Source of the DNA: Bdellovibrionaceae bacterium UBA2339
GTDB taxonomy: Bacteria; Bdellovibrionota; Bdellovibrionia; Bdellovibrionales; JAMPXM01
Assembly (NCBI GenBank): GCA_002344785.1
Contig: DDUL01000030.1
Location: 1-64,000 of the forward strand
Direction of reading: 5' to 3'
DNA: 64,000 bases
The position numbers were made by a program, and so were the translations under genes. Of this stretch, positions 52,409-61,122 are shown piece after piece. The notes beneath the pieces were generated by a model. That model had not been told where the DNA came from, ran no database searches, and worked only from the letters and a program-made list of their open reading frames with translations. Each line of letters begins with the position of its first letter. Position 1 is the stretch's first letter.

Positions 52409-53137
52409 GTGAACGCCACGCTCACTGCAGCCACGCCCTCGCGCACCGGCGAAAGTGTTTTGGAGCAAATCCAAGACACTGTCGTGGTGACGATTGATGG
52501 GCCTGCGGCCAGCGGCAAAAGCTCAGTGTCGCGAGAGCTAGCTCGGCGCTTTGGCTGGGTGTGGGTGTCGACTGGCGCCTTCTACCGAGGTGTCGCATGG
52601 GCGGCGCATCACTCAGGTGTGAATCTCGACGACGAAGAAGCTGTGGCCGAGTTCGCTCGATCCAATGCCTGGCGAGTCCGCTTGGATTTGGACCAAACGC
52701 GCTTTGAACTGCACGGCGAGGACTCGACCGAAGAGATCATGAAAGAAGCCGTAGGCTTGCTCGCCTCCAAGATTTCCTCTTACCCCAAGGTCCGTCAGGC
52801 TTTGCTCGATGCCCAGCGCCGCTGCGCTCTTGGCGTCAAAGGCCTGATCGCCGAAGGTCGCGACTGCGGCAGCGTCGTGTTCCCCCAAGCCGTCGTAAAG
52901 ATCTTTTTAACGGCTCGGGCTGAAGCGCGCGCGGCCCGTCGGGCGACCGAAGAGGGTCGGGACCCCGGTGACGTGGTCGAGCAGCAAAAGCGGCGTGATC
53001 AGCAAGACGCTAGCCGCAAGGCCGCTCCCATGGTGCAGCCGGAGGGCTCGCTCGCCATCGACACCAGTGGCCTGACACTGAATGAAGTCGTCGACCAAAT
53101 CGAGATGCTGATTCTCAGCAAAATCTCCTATTCCTGA
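52409..53137 (+). CDS. cmk: Cytidylate kinase
   Basis: Phosphorylates CMP and dCMP. The 242-residue protein has the P-loop TIDGPAASGKSSVSRELA, the STGAFYRGVAWAA substrate site and GLIAEGRDCGSVVFP, then the lid RDQQDASRKAAPM. GTG 52409 is chosen because GGAG stands 8 bases before it; a GTG 69 bases upstream lacks a site. The first 25 residues are non-conserved. cmk directly before rpsA is a widely conserved order. Confidence 0.92.
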   Translation: MNATLTAATPSRTGESVLEQIQDTVVVTIDGPAASGKSSVSRELARRFGWVWVSTGAFYRGVAWAAHHSGVNLDDEEAVAEFARSNAWRVRLDLDQTRFELHGEDSTEEIMKEAVGLLASKISSYPKVRQALLDAQRRCALGVKGLIAEGRDCGSVVFPQAVVKIFLTARAEARAARRATEEGRDPGDVVEQQKRRDQQDASRKAAPMVQPEGSLAIDTSGLTLNEVVDQIEMLILSKISYS

Positions 53138-53167
53138 GGGCTTAGACGCCACGGGTCAACTTTCGCG

Positions 53168-53196
53168 TTGACTCGGCCAAGGCCGCCCCTGATAAC
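53168..53196 (+). promoter_or_regulatory. Candidate promoter of rpsA
   Basis: TTGACT (53168-53173), a 17-base spacer and GATAAC (53191-53196). Five of six -35 and four of six -10 positions match. It gives rpsA its own promoter and a leader of about 80 bases. Confidence 0.5.
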
Positions 53197-53286
53197 CGAT
53201 GCTCATCCCAAAAGGGAGATTGAAAACGGGCCCGTGCCGACACACGAGCCAGAGCCTGTTTTCTCAGGAGGAAAAAAATAAACCAT

Positions 53287-55122
53287 ATGTTGTCTAAGTT
53301 TTTTGAACGCATCCTGTTCGCCGCCGACAAGCAAGCCTCGGGCGGAGGCAAAGCCAAATCCGGACTCACCAAAGCTCAAGCCGAAGCGGCGCGAGTGAAA
53401 GCCTTGTTTGACGAGTTCGAGTCGCCGAAAACCAAAGCTCCCGGTGCGGAGTTTGAAAATCTCTTCGAAGCGTCGCTCAAAGAGCGCGACGTGAAAGTCG
53501 GCGATGTGGTGAAGGGCACAGTGGTTGAAGTTCAGACGGACTATGTGCTCGTCGACATCAACTACAAATCCGAAGGTTTGATTCCGATCAATGAATTCCG
53601 CGTGATCGACGGCCAAGTGGATGTGAAGCCCGGGCAAGAAGTCGAAGTCTATGTGGATCGCATCGAAAACGAAAACGGCATGGTTGTTCTTTCGAAGGAC
53701 AAGGCCGACATGATGCGCGCATGGAACGACATCTCGCGTGCGGCTGAAAACGAAGAGCTGATCGAAGGTACGATCGTCGCGAAGGTGAAGGGCGGTTTGT
53801 CCGTCGACATCGGCGTGAAGGCCTTCTTGCCGGGTTCGCAGATCGATCTGCGTCCGGTGCGCAACATGGACGTGTACATCGGCAAGAAGTACAAGTTCAA
53901 AGTCATCAAGTTCAACAAAAAGCGCGGCAACATCGTGTTGTCTCGCCGAGCACTCCTCGAAGAAGAGCGCGAAAGCCTGCGCACGCAGACTCTCGATGCG
54001 ATGAAGGAAGGCTCGATCGTCACCGGCAGCGTGAAGAACCTCACCGACTACGGTGCCTTCATCGATCTCGGTGGCATGGATGGTCTGTTGCACATCACCG
54101 ACATGTCTTGGGGCCGCGTGAAGCATCCTTCGGAGCTTCTGCAAATCGGCGACGAGATCAAAGTCGTTGTCCTCAAGTACGATCCGGAAAAAGAGCGCGT
54201 GTCTTTGGGCATGAAGCAGCTGCAAGCTGATCCTTGGGAGTCGGCTTCGGGTGCTTTCCCGGTCGGCGCGAAAGTGAAAGGCAAAATCGTCAGCCTCGCG
54301 GACTACGGCGCATTCGTCGAGCTCGCCGAAGGTGTCGAAGGCCTCATTCACGTTTCCGAAATGTCTTGGACAAAGCGCGTGAAGCATCCTTCGCAAATCG
54401 TGAACGTGGGCGACGAAGTCGATGTTCAGGTTCTCGAAGTGGATCCGACGGCTCGCCGCATTTCGCTGGGCATGAAGCAGCTGATGCCGAACCCCTGGGT
54501 GGAACTCAAGGCGAGCTACTCGCCCGGTACCATCATCGAAGGCGAAGTTCGATCGATCACCGACTTCGGAATTTTCGTGGGTGTCGAAGAAGGCATCGAC
54601 GGCTTGGTTCACATCTCCGACTTCTCTTGGACAAAGCGCGTGAATCATCCTTCGGAAATGTTCACCAAGGGCCAACAGGTTCGCGCCGTGGTCTTGGGCG
54701 TGGATGTCGAGCAGGAGCGCTTCTCGCTGGGTATCAAGCAGCTTGAGGCCGATCCGTGGTCGACGGTCGACATGAAGTACAAAGTCGGCACGCAGCATGA
54801 CGTGAAGGTCACTAAGCTCGCTGAGTTTGGCGTGTTCGTCGAGCTCGAGCAGGACATCGAAGGTTTGATCCACATCTCCGAGTTGTCGGTGGATCGCGTG
54901 AACAAACCCGAAGAGTTCTGCAAAGCGGGTGACGTCGTGAAAGCCGAAATCATTTCGGTCGACCGCGACGCGCGCAAAATCGGTTTGTCGGCGAAGCTTG
55001 TGAAGCTTCGTGAATCGAAGGCCGATGTCGACGATTACGTGAAGAAGGCGACGGCGACGTCGAAGACTTCTTTGGGTGATCTGTTCGGCGAGCAGCTCAA
55101 GGGTCTTAAGCGCGAAGAGTAA
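53287..55122 (+). CDS. rpsA: 30S ribosomal protein S1
   Basis: Binds mRNA on the small ribosomal subunit. The 611-residue protein has six S1 repeats, from about residue 70 onward, each with motifs such as DYGAFIDLGGMDGLLHITDMSWGR. An extra N-terminal segment of about 60 residues (Lys/Ala-rich) precedes them. The ATG at 53287 lies 14 bases after GGAGG, which is unusually far; no nearer start exists in frame. A strong terminator follows 47 bases after the stop. A long antisense frame covers the gene but is a by-product of codon bias. Confidence 0.95.
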   Translation: MLSKFFERILFAADKQASGGGKAKSGLTKAQAEAARVKALFDEFESPKTKAPGAEFENLFEASLKERDVKVGDVVKGTVVEVQTDYVLVDINYKSEGLIPINEFRVIDGQVDVKPGQEVEVYVDRIENENGMVVLSKDKADMMRAWNDISRAAENEELIEGTIVAKVKGGLSVDIGVKAFLPGSQIDLRPVRNMDVYIGKKYKFKVIKFNKKRGNIVLSRRALLEEERESLRTQTLDAMKEGSIVTGSVKNLTDYGAFIDLGGMDGLLHITDMSWGRVKHPSELLQIGDEIKVVVLKYDPEKERVSLGMKQLQADPWESASGAFPVGAKVKGKIVSLADYGAFVELAEGVEGLIHVSEMSWTKRVKHPSQIVNVGDEVDVQVLEVDPTARRISLGMKQLMPNPWVELKASYSPGTIIEGEVRSITDFGIFVGVEEGIDGLVHISDFSWTKRVNHPSEMFTKGQQVRAVVLGVDVEQERFSLGIKQLEADPWSTVDMKYKVGTQHDVKVTKLAEFGVFVELEQDIEGLIHISELSVDRVNKPEEFCKAGDVVKAEIISVDRDARKIGLSAKLVKLRESKADVDDYVKKATATSKTSLGDLFGEQLKGLKREE

Positions 55123-55168
55123 TTCGCGATTTCAAAAACGGAGCTTCGCTCAAGGCGAAGCAACTGTA

Positions 55169-55201
55169 AGAGCTGGCCCAGTGGGCCGGCTCTTTCTTTT
55201 T
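55169..55201 (+). terminator. Rho-independent terminator of rpsA
   Basis: AGAGCTGGCCCA (55169-55180) pairs with TGGGCCGGCTCT (55182-55193) with a single G-U pair, followed by TTCTTTTT. Confidence 0.88.
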
Positions 55202-55254
55202 GGTGCGCGTAGTTGGCGGTTGCCTGCTTGGCCTCGCAGTCGCAGGCTTAAGCC

Positions 55255-55965
55255 ATGTCAGTTCAGGGAAAGTCGAAGCATCGACCCAACAAGGCATCTG
55301 CGCCTCAGTCGGCCAATAAGTCGGCCAATAAGTCGGCCAAACAGTCGGCCAAACAGTCGGCCAAAAAGTCGGCCAAAAAGTCGGCCAAAAAGTCGCGGCC
55401 AAAGTCGAAGTTATCAAAGGCGAGATCGCGCACGGCGGGCTCATCGCGAGCGGCCACGCATTTTCCCAAGCGCCACGAGGTGCTGTTTAAGCCCGAGCGC
55501 AAAGCCTACGTTCGTCGCGTGCAAAGTAAAGAGGCTGTCGAGGCCTGCGTGTTTTGTGCGGCTCTCGCCAGCGGTCCAAGCTTTGAGAGCCTGCTCGTTT
55601 ATCGAAATGAACACGCGATGGTCGTGCTCAATAAGTTTCCCTACAACAACGGGCATGTGCTGATTCTACCGACGCGCCATGTGGGAGACTTGTTGCAACT
55701 GACCGAAGCTGAGTCGCATGCAATTCAAGCTCTTTTGACCAAGTCGGTGGCGGCCCTGAAGGACATGTACACGCCCTCGGGATTCAATATCGGCATCAAT
55801 CTCGGGGCTGCGGCGGGAGCGGGAATCCCACAGCATTTGCATTGGCATGTGGTGCCTCGCTGGTCGGGCGATACCAACTTCTTCCCGCTGATCGGCGGAA
55901 CAAAAGTGGTGGTCGAAACCCTTGAGCTGACCTATCAGCGGCTGTTACCCTATTTCTCGGCATAA
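55255..55965 (+). CDS. HIT-family hydrolase with Lys/Ser/Ala repeat tail
   Basis: A 236-residue protein. Residues about 98-225 are a HIT domain of the Ap4A-phosphorylase-like branch: CVFC at 98-101, VVLNKFPYNNGHVLILPTRHV, GFNIGINLGAAAGAGIPQHLHWHVVPRW with the HxHxH catalytic triad. These enzymes act on nucleotide phosphates. Residues 19-47 are a run of SANK, SAKQ and SAKK units encoded by a 12-bp tandem repeat, followed by more Lys/Arg. This histone H1-like tail is unexpected on a HIT enzyme and could bind nucleic acid. Confidence 0.87.
   Translation: MSVQGKSKHRPNKASAPQSANKSANKSAKQSAKQSAKKSAKKSAKKSRPKSKLSKARSRTAGSSRAATHFPKRHEVLFKPERKAYVRRVQSKEAVEACVFCAALASGPSFESLLVYRNEHAMVVLNKFPYNNGHVLILPTRHVGDLLQLTEAESHAIQALLTKSVAALKDMYTPSGFNIGINLGAAAGAGIPQHLHWHVVPRWSGDTNFFPLIGGTKVVVETLELTYQRLLPYFSA
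55309..55392. repeat. 12-bp tandem repeat, seven copies, in the HIT gene
   Basis: Seven units of TCGGCCAAnnAG type fill 84 bases: two ending AATAAG, two AAACAG and three AAAAAG. The grouped variants suggest stepwise duplication. Multiples of 12 keep the frame. Confidence 0.95.
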
Positions 55966-55974
55966 GGGGTGCGC

Positions 55975-56475
55975 ATGGCCGGATCGTCCAAACAGTCATC
56001 CAGTCCGTCGGCCCATCAGGTAGCCGGGGACGCAGTGGCCTCGATGAAACTTGATTTCGAATTCGAGCTGGACCACTTGGGTGTGGCGGTTCGCTCGCTC
56101 CAAGAGGGCTTTCAGTTTTATTCGGCGCTCGGGTTCCGCGACATGCCGACGGAAGAAGTGCCGACGGAAAAAGTGCGCGTGGGTTTTTTGGATCTTGGCA
56201 ATCAAGCTTCCATCGAATTGCTCGAGGCCACGGCGCCCGACAGTCCGATTCAAGCCTTTCTCGATAAGCGCGGTCCTGGCATTCATCACATTTGTTTGCG
56301 CGTGAAGAACATCGACGAGATCGTGGCGCGCCTGAAGTCCAAGGGCGTTCGCCTGGTGAATGAAACTCCGCGAATCGGGGCGCACAATTGCCGTGTGGTG
56401 TTTGTGCATCCGGCGGCCACAGGTGGCGTGTTGCTAGAGCTCTCAGAGCCTGGCCTGCACGCCAAGAAGGACTAA
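55975..56475 (+). CDS. mce: Methylmalonyl-CoA epimerase-like VOC protein
   Basis: A 166-residue glyoxalase/VOC-fold protein that would interconvert (R)- and (S)-methylmalonyl-CoA, part of propionate and odd-chain metabolism. ELDHLGVAVRSL, VRVGFLDLGNQASIELLEA, GPGIHHICLRVKNIDE and LLELSEPG match the family, including His34, the His in IHHI and the Glu in ELS as metal ligands. ATG 55975 is used; an ATG at 56044 would give a shorter form without the Ser/Gln-rich start. No mutase gene is in the window. Confidence 0.8.
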   Translation: MAGSSKQSSSPSAHQVAGDAVASMKLDFEFELDHLGVAVRSLQEGFQFYSALGFRDMPTEEVPTEKVRVGFLDLGNQASIELLEATAPDSPIQAFLDKRGPGIHHICLRVKNIDEIVARLKSKGVRLVNETPRIGAHNCRVVFVHPAATGGVLLELSEPGLHAKKD

Positions 56476-56480
56476 CGAGC

Positions 56481-57254
56481 ATGGGTCATCGTGGTAATGT
56501 GCAGTTCAATATGCCCGTGCAAATGACGCCTGTGGTGAAGTGGCTGATCATCAGCTGCGTAGCGATCTGGTTGGTGCTTCAGGTGGTGGTGGAGAAGTAC
56601 CTTCTCGGTGACCTGTGGATTACGGGAACTCTGGCGCTGATTCCACACGCCGTGTTTGATAGTTTTCACATCTGGCAGTTGGCGACTTATCAATTCGTTC
56701 ACTCATTTAATCCCTTCCACATTCTGTTCAACATGCTCTTACTTTGGTGGCTGGGTTCAGAGCTCGAGAGTCGGTGGGGTTCAAAACTCTTTCTGAGTTA
56801 CTACTTGGCTTCGGGCATTGGTGCGGGGCTGATTTATTTGCTGGTGCTCTGGGTGTGGAGCCTGAGCACAGGCTCGATCTCTCCGGCCTGGACCACGCCG
56901 GTGGTGGGGGCCTCGGGCGCCGTTTTTGGCCTGATGCTGGCCTATGGCATTTTGTTTGGCGAACGCATTGTCTACTTCCTCATGGTCTTCCCGATGCGGG
57001 CCAAGTGGTTTGTGATGATTCTGGGGGCCGTCGAAGTGGCAACCATTCTCAATTCCGGGATCGGCGGAAGCGGCGAGGCGAATCTGGCGCATTTGGGCGG
57101 CTTGGCCTCGGGCTTTTTGTTTTTAAGGGGCTACACCTGGTGGAAGCAGCGAAATTGGCGTAAGCGCGGCGGTGGAGGTCGGCGTGGACCTGGGCTAAAG
57201 CTCGTGGTAAACAACGACAAACCCGATGGCGACGGTCCCAAGTACTGGAGTTGA
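56481..57254 (+). CDS. Rhomboid-family intramembrane serine protease
   Basis: A 257-residue membrane protein of the basic six-helix rhomboid form. Ser145 lies in VVGASGAVFGLML and His204 in NLAHLGGLASGF; HSFNPFHILFNMLLLWWLG is the helix-2 motif. The tail is basic and Gly-rich (RKRGGGGRRGPG). It differs from the first rhomboid (10371-11411) in lacking the large insert. It starts 5 bases after the epimerase-like gene, which suggests co-transcription. Confidence 0.9.
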   Translation: MGHRGNVQFNMPVQMTPVVKWLIISCVAIWLVLQVVVEKYLLGDLWITGTLALIPHAVFDSFHIWQLATYQFVHSFNPFHILFNMLLLWWLGSELESRWGSKLFLSYYLASGIGAGLIYLLVLWVWSLSTGSISPAWTTPVVGASGAVFGLMLAYGILFGERIVYFLMVFPMRAKWFVMILGAVEVATILNSGIGGSGEANLAHLGGLASGFLFLRGYTWWKQRNWRKRGGGGRRGPGLKLVVNNDKPDGDGPKYWS

Positions 57255-57305
57255 TCGGCCGGCGCATTCGAGGTTCGGGATCGCATAACTGAAAGTGGAG
57301 AAACG

Positions 57306-57536
57306 ATGAGCACGCAAGCTTCAAAAATGTTTGGCAACCGCACAGGAAAAACGGGTTCACCGGCAAAGTCTTTGGCGGGCGAAGTGGAGCGCTTGAAGTC
57401 GGATAAGCGATTGGTGGAGTGGAACATGCGCCGCAAAGTTTTGACGGCGGATGATGTGAAAAAGCAGACCGAGACATTGCCGGATTTGGCAGCTCAATCG
57501 GAGACTCTCGCTGTTGAGCACGAGCTCGGCAACTAA
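57306..57536 (+). CDS. Small protein of unknown function
   Basis: A 76-residue soluble protein: Ser/Thr/Gly-rich start, basic helical middle (GEVERLKSDKRLVEWNMRRKV) and acidic end (LAVEHELGN). GGAG stands before the ATG and a strong palindromic terminator follows 28 bases after the stop. No family recognised; the clean signals make a real gene likely. Confidence 0.65.
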   Translation: MSTQASKMFGNRTGKTGSPAKSLAGEVERLKSDKRLVEWNMRRKVLTADDVKKQTETLPDLAAQSETLAVEHELGN

Positions 57537-57564
57537 CTCTGAGCCGCACGACATTGATGAATGA

Positions 57565-57597
57565 AAAAGCCGAAGCATGCTTCGGCTTTTTTTATGC
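57565..57597 (+). terminator. Bidirectional rho-independent terminator
   Basis: A 26-base perfect palindrome at 57565-57590 (AAAAGCCGAAGCA and its complement) is followed by TTTTTTTAT on the plus strand and by a T run on the minus strand. It can end both the 76-aa gene and the L,D-transpeptidase gene. Confidence 0.92.
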
Positions 57598-57635
57598 TGA
57601 GTTTTTATTCGTGGATTGATGAGCCAGATCGACGA

Positions 57636-58802
57636 TCAGTTGCGGGATTCCGGCGTTTCGAAGGTGCTTGCGGATTGACCTGCGGCGCGGGGAACGTGGT
57701 GAGAAGTCGAAGTGCGCTGAACTTCACCGCGACCTGCGGCCTCGATCGCGAGGCGCGCCAGCGGCGAATTGTCCGCCATCCAAGTTTCAGAAATCACCTT
57801 CCATTCATCGCCACGCTTGAGCAAATGAAGAGTCTTTTCACCTAAGTCCGACAGCTTCTCGCTGGAGTACGCCTGAACGAAGCGCAGTACGGCTCGGCCT
57901 CGATGCTCCAGCACCATGGGCTCGGAAATGCGGATTTCAATTTTGCCGTTCTCGCTGGAGAGTCGCTGTTTGAACTCGCGCCACTGCGCCTTGTTCATCC
58001 CGAGACTTTTGAACGTCTCATCGTAGAAACTCATATAGGTATCGAGTTTTTGCGAGTTCGCCGAGTTCTCCCAGCCGTCGCGCCAAGTGTCGAGCCAGCG
58101 CCGCAACTCATCGGCGCGTTGGCGCTGTTCGCGTGGCGCGCGAACGTCGATCTTATCGCTGATGATGATCGGCGTGCGGTTGAGGCGAACATAAGGATCC
58201 AACGTCTTCACGATGTCATTTCTCACGACGACGCAGCCGCGGCTGCCGCGCGTGAGTGGAACATTATCCGGTACGGCGTGAAGCCAAATTCCATCGCCGG
58301 TTTTGCGATCCAGCTTATCAAAGAGATTCGGGTAATCCGTGGTGTAGGCGCGACTTCCGTATTGGGAAAAGTCGAGGCCCGCGCCCTCAAGCCGCTCCAG
58401 CAAAAAATAAATTCCTTCGGGAGTTTTGTGATCGCCGCGCTGTTTTTTGTCGCCATCGTTTTTTCCCATGTCGGCGGGGAATGAGGCGATGCGCTCAAAG
58501 CTTCCACTGCGTGTGCGCCAGATTTCTAAAGTGCGGGCGGACTTGTCGACCACGAAGGCATGTCGACCGAAGTAACTTTCTTCGTCCGCCACATCCGGGA
58601 TGTGGATCAGATGCAGGGGAATCTGCGCCGTCGTTTCCGAAGGTGCCTCAGCCGAGGTCGCCGCCACTGTCGCAGACTTTGACACTTCCGCGGGAATTCG
58701 CTGTGTGGTCGCCACGGCATGTGAATGCGAGGAGTTGGCCATGGCCGATCCGCTCATCAGAGCGCACACGGCAAGGGCCGACTTGATCGCAATGCCGCTC
58801 AT
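57636..58802 (-). CDS. L,D-transpeptidase (YkuD domain) with C-terminal NTF2-like domain
   Basis: A 388-residue exported protein; the ATG at 58802 gives a clean signal peptide (IKSALAVCALMSGSAMA). An ATG at 58871 is possible. The YkuD domain (about 78-210) has GDHKTPEGIYFLL, His175 in WLHAV and the nucleophile Cys190 in SRGCVVVRND. The C-terminal part (about 250-360) looks like an NTF2/SnoaL-type domain (DTYMSFYDETFKS). Such enzymes crosslink peptidoglycan or attach proteins to it in the periplasm. Confidence 0.88.
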   Translation of the reverse strand: MSGIAIKSALAVCALMSGSAMANSSHSHAVATTQRIPAEVSKSATVAATSAEAPSETTAQIPLHLIHIPDVADEESYFGRHAFVVDKSARTLEIWRTRSGSFERIASFPADMGKNDGDKKQRGDHKTPEGIYFLLERLEGAGLDFSQYGSRAYTTDYPNLFDKLDRKTGDGIWLHAVPDNVPLTRGSRGCVVVRNDIVKTLDPYVRLNRTPIIISDKIDVRAPREQRQRADELRRWLDTWRDGWENSANSQKLDTYMSFYDETFKSLGMNKAQWREFKQRLSSENGKIEIRISEPMVLEHRGRAVLRFVQAYSSEKLSDLGEKTLHLLKRGDEWKVISETWMADNSPLARLAIEAAGRGEVQRTSTSHHVPRAAGQSASTFETPESRN

Positions 58803-58924
58803 TCGTGCCGCCGGTGCGGGCGCGTGGAAACGTCGCAAGCTCGAATTCGGTCCATCTAGCAGCTCTGGCATCTGTATTAGTCTGAGACAGATTCCCCTAG
58901 CGGACAAGTCTTCATCTCCTCGAC

Positions 58925-58952
58925 TCAAGTCGGCACGACTCTTGTCCGATCT
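58925..58952 (+). promoter_or_regulatory. Possible sigma-28 (flagellar) promoter before fliL
   Basis: TCAAG (58925-58929), 15 bases, then TCCGATCT (58945-58952). The consensus is TAAA-N15-GCCGATAA. Here the core CCGAT matches, but the spacing is one base long and the ends differ. Confidence 0.3.
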
Positions 58953-58978
58953 AGTGTAGGTCGGGTTGAGGAGGCAAG

Positions 58979-59521
58979 ATGGCCGATGCCAAAGCAAATT
59001 CAGGCGGTGGAGCAAACGGCGCAGCGGCTACGGGCGCGAGCGAGAAAAAGTTTGATGTTAAAAAGATCGCGGCCGCCGGCTTCATTGTGATGAACCTCGT
59101 GGTCACAGGCGGAGGCGCCTACTTGGCTTACGCCGCGACTTTAGGTTGGCAGCGTCCAGCGGTGCGAGAGCCAGCCGCGATCAAGGAACTTGAAACGCTT
59201 CGTGACTCTGAAGGTGTGCGTGAAAGCATCCTCTACACGATGCCGACCTTTACGGTGAACTTGGAAGGCCAGCCCAAGCGCATGTTGCGCGTGGAGATGA
59301 CGCTCGAGATGTTGGACGAAGCGGGATTTGAGGAAGTCGTCCGTCTCAGCCCTAAGGCGCGCGATCAGATCATGCGCATTCTCAACGCGAAGACTTACAA
59401 TGACCTTGAGACCATTCAGGGCAAGCTCTTCTTGAAAGATGAGATCGCCGTGGCCTTGAATACACAGCTGAATGAAGCTGTGGTGAAGGATGTTTACTTC
59501 TCTGATTTCCTTGTCCAGTAA
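58979..59521 (+). CDS. fliL: Flagellar basal body-associated protein FliL
   Basis: A 180-residue single-span inner-membrane protein: Ala/Gly/Lys-rich start, membrane helix about 30-52 (IAAAGFIVMNLVVTGGGAYLAY), then the FliL periplasmic domain (LYTMPTFTVNLEGQPKRMLRVEMTLEML, AFVVDVYFSDFLVQ-type end). It sits by the motor stator and supports torque. GAGGAGG stands before the ATG. No other flagellar gene is in the window, so it is isolated from fliM or fliN here. Confidence 0.88.
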   Translation: MADAKANSGGGANGAAATGASEKKFDVKKIAAAGFIVMNLVVTGGGAYLAYAATLGWQRPAVREPAAIKELETLRDSEGVRESILYTMPTFTVNLEGQPKRMLRVEMTLEMLDEAGFEEVVRLSPKARDQIMRILNAKTYNDLETIQGKLFLKDEIAVALNTQLNEAVVKDVYFSDFLVQ

Positions 59522-59619
59522 ATCAGATTCAGTTGGCGGATTTTGAAGCTGGTCGAGTCCTTGGTCGGCGTTTCGTCGCAGGTTTGACCTAGGGCGTGGT
59601 CCGGTCTCACAATAAAGCC

Positions 59620-61122
59620 ATGCCAAAAACATCTCGATTTTCCGACATGAACGCGGGCCGGAACTCCGGCTGGGGTCAATCATTGCGCCAGTGTGTGGCG
59701 ATCGTTTTACTCGACGTCGCATTGATGGTGATGCCGTTGCCGTCGGCACTGCCCTGGGAAATGAGCGCCTTCACGGCTCATGCGCAGTCAAAGAACGCAT
59801 CGGCACCTGCCGCGCAGGAGGTGAAGGTCGCCTTTCCAGTTGAAAAGGAAATCCTCGCCAATGGCTTGACCGTTCTCTATCACGTCGATCGATCCATTCC
59901 ACTGGTGAGTTTTCATTCGTGGTTTCGCGTCGGATCCAAGCACGAGCAGCCAGGCTTAACGGGCATTGCGCATCTCTTTGAGCACATGATGTTCAAAGGC
60001 GCCAAAAAATACTCTGGCGATGACTTTGATTTGATCCTGCAATCCAACGGCGCGACCAACAACGCCTTCACCACCAACGACTACACGGGCTACTACATCA
60101 ATGCGCCCAGCTCGAAGCTTGAGCTTCTCATGGATATCGAAAGTGATCGCATGTCCACGTTGAAGATCGATAAGGCGGCTCTTGATTCCGAGCGCGAAGT
60201 GGTGCGTGAAGAGCGACGTTATCGCGTCGATGATAATCCGATCGGACTTTTGTGGGAGGGGATTTTCGGCACGGTCTTCAAGCTGTCGCCTTACCGCTGG
60301 CCGGTGATCGGTTCCATGGAAGATCTTGGAAATGTCACCCCCGAGATCGCACAGAATTTTCATCGAACCTTCTATGCACCCAACAATGCCGTCATCGTTG
60401 TCGCGGGTGACTTTGAGATTTCCAAAGCTAAATCGTGGATCCGCAAGTATTACGGCGCTTTGCCTCGCCAAGAAGTTCCGGCCTTTCAGAAAGTCGTCGA
60501 AGCTCCGCAAACTTCGGCTCGCTCGCAGTTCATTCGTCGCGACGTTCAGGCTTGGACGGTGTCGGTGAACTGGCTGGTGCCCGAAGCTGGCACGGACGAC
60601 GCCTACGCGCTGGATCTTCTCGCTTCGGTGATGGGGCAGGGCACGTCGTCGCGCTTGTATCGCCGCTTGGTCTACAAAGAACAGTGGGCGACGTCCGCAG
60701 GGGCTCGCAACTCTTCGTTGCAGGACGCGGGGTTGTTCCAAGTTTTCGTTACACAAAAGCCGGGAGCTGATTTCGAGCGAGTGCAGCGCGCCGTGTACGG
60801 TGAGATGTGGAGACCGAGGAACTTGTTGGTGTCCAACACCGAACTTGAGACCGCACGCAATCAGCTTCTCAAAAGTCATGTGGACTCGCTCAAGACGCTT
60901 CATGGGCGAGCTGAAGCTTTGGCCACGAATGAAATTTTGTTTGCCGACTACACGCGAACTTTCACGGACCTGCAACGCTACATGCAGGTGACGGCCGCGG
61001 ATCTTAAGCGCGTCGCGGCTCAGTACCTCACCCCTGAGAAATCCAGTCTGGTCGTGATTCGGCCGCAAGGCGGAGGGTCCGCCTCGTCCAACGTCAATGC
61101 AGGTCAAGGAGGTGGACGATGA
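59620..61122 (+). CDS. M16-family zinc metallopeptidase (catalytic)
   Basis: A 500-residue exported protein with a signal-like segment (about 22-50). The inverted zinc motif HLFEH at 118-122 (Glu121 the catalytic base) and the distal Glu in EREVVREERRYR are present, so it should be active. The rest follows the M16 fold (FKLSPYRWPVIGS, TSSRLYRRLVYKE). The start at ATG 59620 is not well supported; an ATG at 59647 is possible. Its stop overlaps a second M16 gene, as is usual for pairs in Gram-negative bacteria. Confidence 0.88.
   Translation: MPKTSRFSDMNAGRNSGWGQSLRQCVAIVLLDVALMVMPLPSALPWEMSAFTAHAQSKNASAPAAQEVKVAFPVEKEILANGLTVLYHVDRSIPLVSFHSWFRVGSKHEQPGLTGIAHLFEHMMFKGAKKYSGDDFDLILQSNGATNNAFTTNDYTGYYINAPSSKLELLMDIESDRMSTLKIDKAALDSEREVVREERRYRVDDNPIGLLWEGIFGTVFKLSPYRWPVIGSMEDLGNVTPEIAQNFHRTFYAPNNAVIVVAGDFEISKAKSWIRKYYGALPRQEVPAFQKVVEAPQTSARSQFIRRDVQAWTVSVNWLVPEAGTDDAYALDLLASVMGQGTSSRLYRRLVYKEQWATSAGARNSSLQDAGLFQVFVTQKPGADFERVQRAVYGEMWRPRNLLVSNTELETARNQLLKSHVDSLKTLHGRAEALATNEILFADYTRTFTDLQRYMQVTAADLKRVAAQYLTPEKSSLVVIRPQGGGSASSNVNAGQGGGR

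Noticed and set aside
53203..54873. Antisense open frame of 556 codons over rpsA
   Set aside because: rpsA with six S1 repeats is certain. The frame shows no known motif and arises from the codon bias of a GC-rich gene.
55309..55392. Regular repeats taken for a CRISPR array
   Set aside because: Units are 12 bp without spacers and lie inside a coding frame.
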